A DNA stretch of 22,638 nt. It comes from CAYFLR01 sp964343805 (GTDB lineage Bacteria > Bdellovibrionota_B > Oligoflexia > CAYFLR01). The DNA lies in NCBI GenBank assembly GCA_964343805.1, contig CAYFLR010000079.1, positions 1-22,638 of the forward strand. Reading direction: 5' to 3'. Numbering within the stretch: the first letter of the stretch is position 1; every line of letters starts with the position of its first letter. The position numbers and the translations under genes were made by a program. Shown piece by piece: positions 22,214-22,638 of the stretch. The notes below the pieces were generated by a model. The model saw only the letters and a program-made list of their open reading frames with translations, had not been told where the DNA came from and searched no databases.

Positions 22214-22638
22214 GGTTCTTCTCCACCAACTCACAAACAATATGCCCCACCATAATATGAGCTTCCTGAACGCGAGCGGTATCATTAGAAGGAATACAAA
22301 GACATTCACAGAGATCTTTCAGTTTTCCTCCAGTTTTTGATGTGAACGCAGTGACACTCATTCCAATAGATTGAGCCATCTTCACAGCTTCCAGGATGTT
22401 AGGAGAATTGCCGCTAGTTGAAAGGCCAATGAAAAGGTCTTTGGGACGAGCTAGGGCCGAGAGTTCTCTTGCAAAAACATCTTGATAGCTCATGTCATTG
22501 CCCGTAGCAGTTAAAATAGATGAGTTAGTTCCAAGAGCTATGGCCGGAAGAGCCTTTCGATCGGTTATAAAACGCACTACAAACTCAGCTGCCAGATGTT
22601 GACTATCAGCAAAGCTCCCTCCGTTACCCGCGAAAAAG
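22194..22638 (-). CDS. gmhA: GmhA sedoheptulose-7-phosphate isomerase (5' end outside window)
   Basis: The frame is open to the right edge, so roughly the first 40-50 residues are missing; 147 codons are visible. GmhA converts sedoheptulose 7-phosphate to D-glycero-D-manno-heptose 7-phosphate, the first step of ADP- or GDP-heptose synthesis for LPS core or capsule. Recognisable SIS-domain motifs in order: F-A-G-N-G-G-S-F-A-D-S-Q-H-L-A-A-E-F (the family has Ala after Ser, here Phe), L-P-A-I-A-L-G-T-N-S-S-I-L-T-A-T-G-N-D, D-V-F-A-R-E, F-I-G-L-S-T-S-G-N-S-P-N, and T-A-R-V-Q-E-A-H-I-M-V-G-H-I-V-C-E-L-V-E, which holds the active-site Glu and His. The 3' end overlaps the convergent GH3 gene by 20 bases. 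Confidence 0.93.
   Translation of the reverse strand, partial: FFAGNGGSFADSQHLAAEFVVRFITDRKALPAIALGTNSSILTATGNDMSYQDVFARELSALARPKDLFIGLSTSGNSPNILEAVKMAQSIGMSVTAFTSKTGGKLKDLCECLCIPSNDTARVQEAHIMVGHIVCELVEKNLIEEPQ

Overview
The window reads as a moderately AT-rich Gram-negative genome fragment. Evidence for this is RmlA and GmhA (LPS/heptose sugars), many Sec signal peptides and lipoboxes, an outer-membrane barrel ending in Phe, and sigma-54 promoters. The family of receiver-like/TPR fusion proteins and the density of small secreted proteins without recognisable domains suggest a Bdellovibrionota (Bacteriovorax-like) or related deltaproteobacterial lineage. That placement is inference: no rRNA or other marker gene is present. 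A run of ten N at 6817-6826 shows this is scaffolded, possibly metagenomic, sequence.

Layout. (1) 1-2115, plus strand: the end of a spermidine-synthase-like membrane domain protein, a SprT-like metalloprotease/DUF2786 protein, and a small Cys-rich secreted protein. (2) 8532-2095, minus strand: an apparent co-directional group of three pseudo-receiver/TPR proteins, a zinc phospholipase C/S1-P1 nuclease-like secreted enzyme, and RmlA. All three receiver domains have lost the phospho-acceptor Asp. (3) 8626-16184: an accessory-looking region of secreted proteins and lipoproteins. It contains two good sigma-54 promoters (8718-8734 and 12962-12978), a protein with three Cys/Trp-rich repeats, a lipoprotein with an internal duplication, a putative outer-membrane barrel, an XRE-type regulator, a strong terminator, a small inverted-repeat-bounded element and several short exported proteins. 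A 37-bp element occurs upstream of both minus-strand genes here, and the left copy is fused to the 21-codon tail of a lost paralogue of the repeat protein. (4) 18054-16229, minus strand: a lipoprotein and a FecR-like protein with a zinc-ribbon-like cluster, overlapping by ATGA. (5) 18104-20656, plus strand: an AlgI-type MBOAT O-acyltransferase and an AlgJ/AlgX-like SGNH protein, i.e. a polysaccharide O-acetylation pair. (6) 20861-22213: a GH3 (NagZ-like) lipoprotein whose barrel appears circularly permuted, convergent with a 5'-truncated gmhA.

The clearest themes are envelope work (sugar nucleotide, heptose, polymer acetylation, glycoside hydrolase) and export of small proteins. The most unusual items are the permuted GH3 protein, the three Asp-less receivers in a row, and the cassette-like arrangement with the gene remnant at 11469-11536. 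No rRNA, tRNA, CRISPR array or recognisable transposase was seen.
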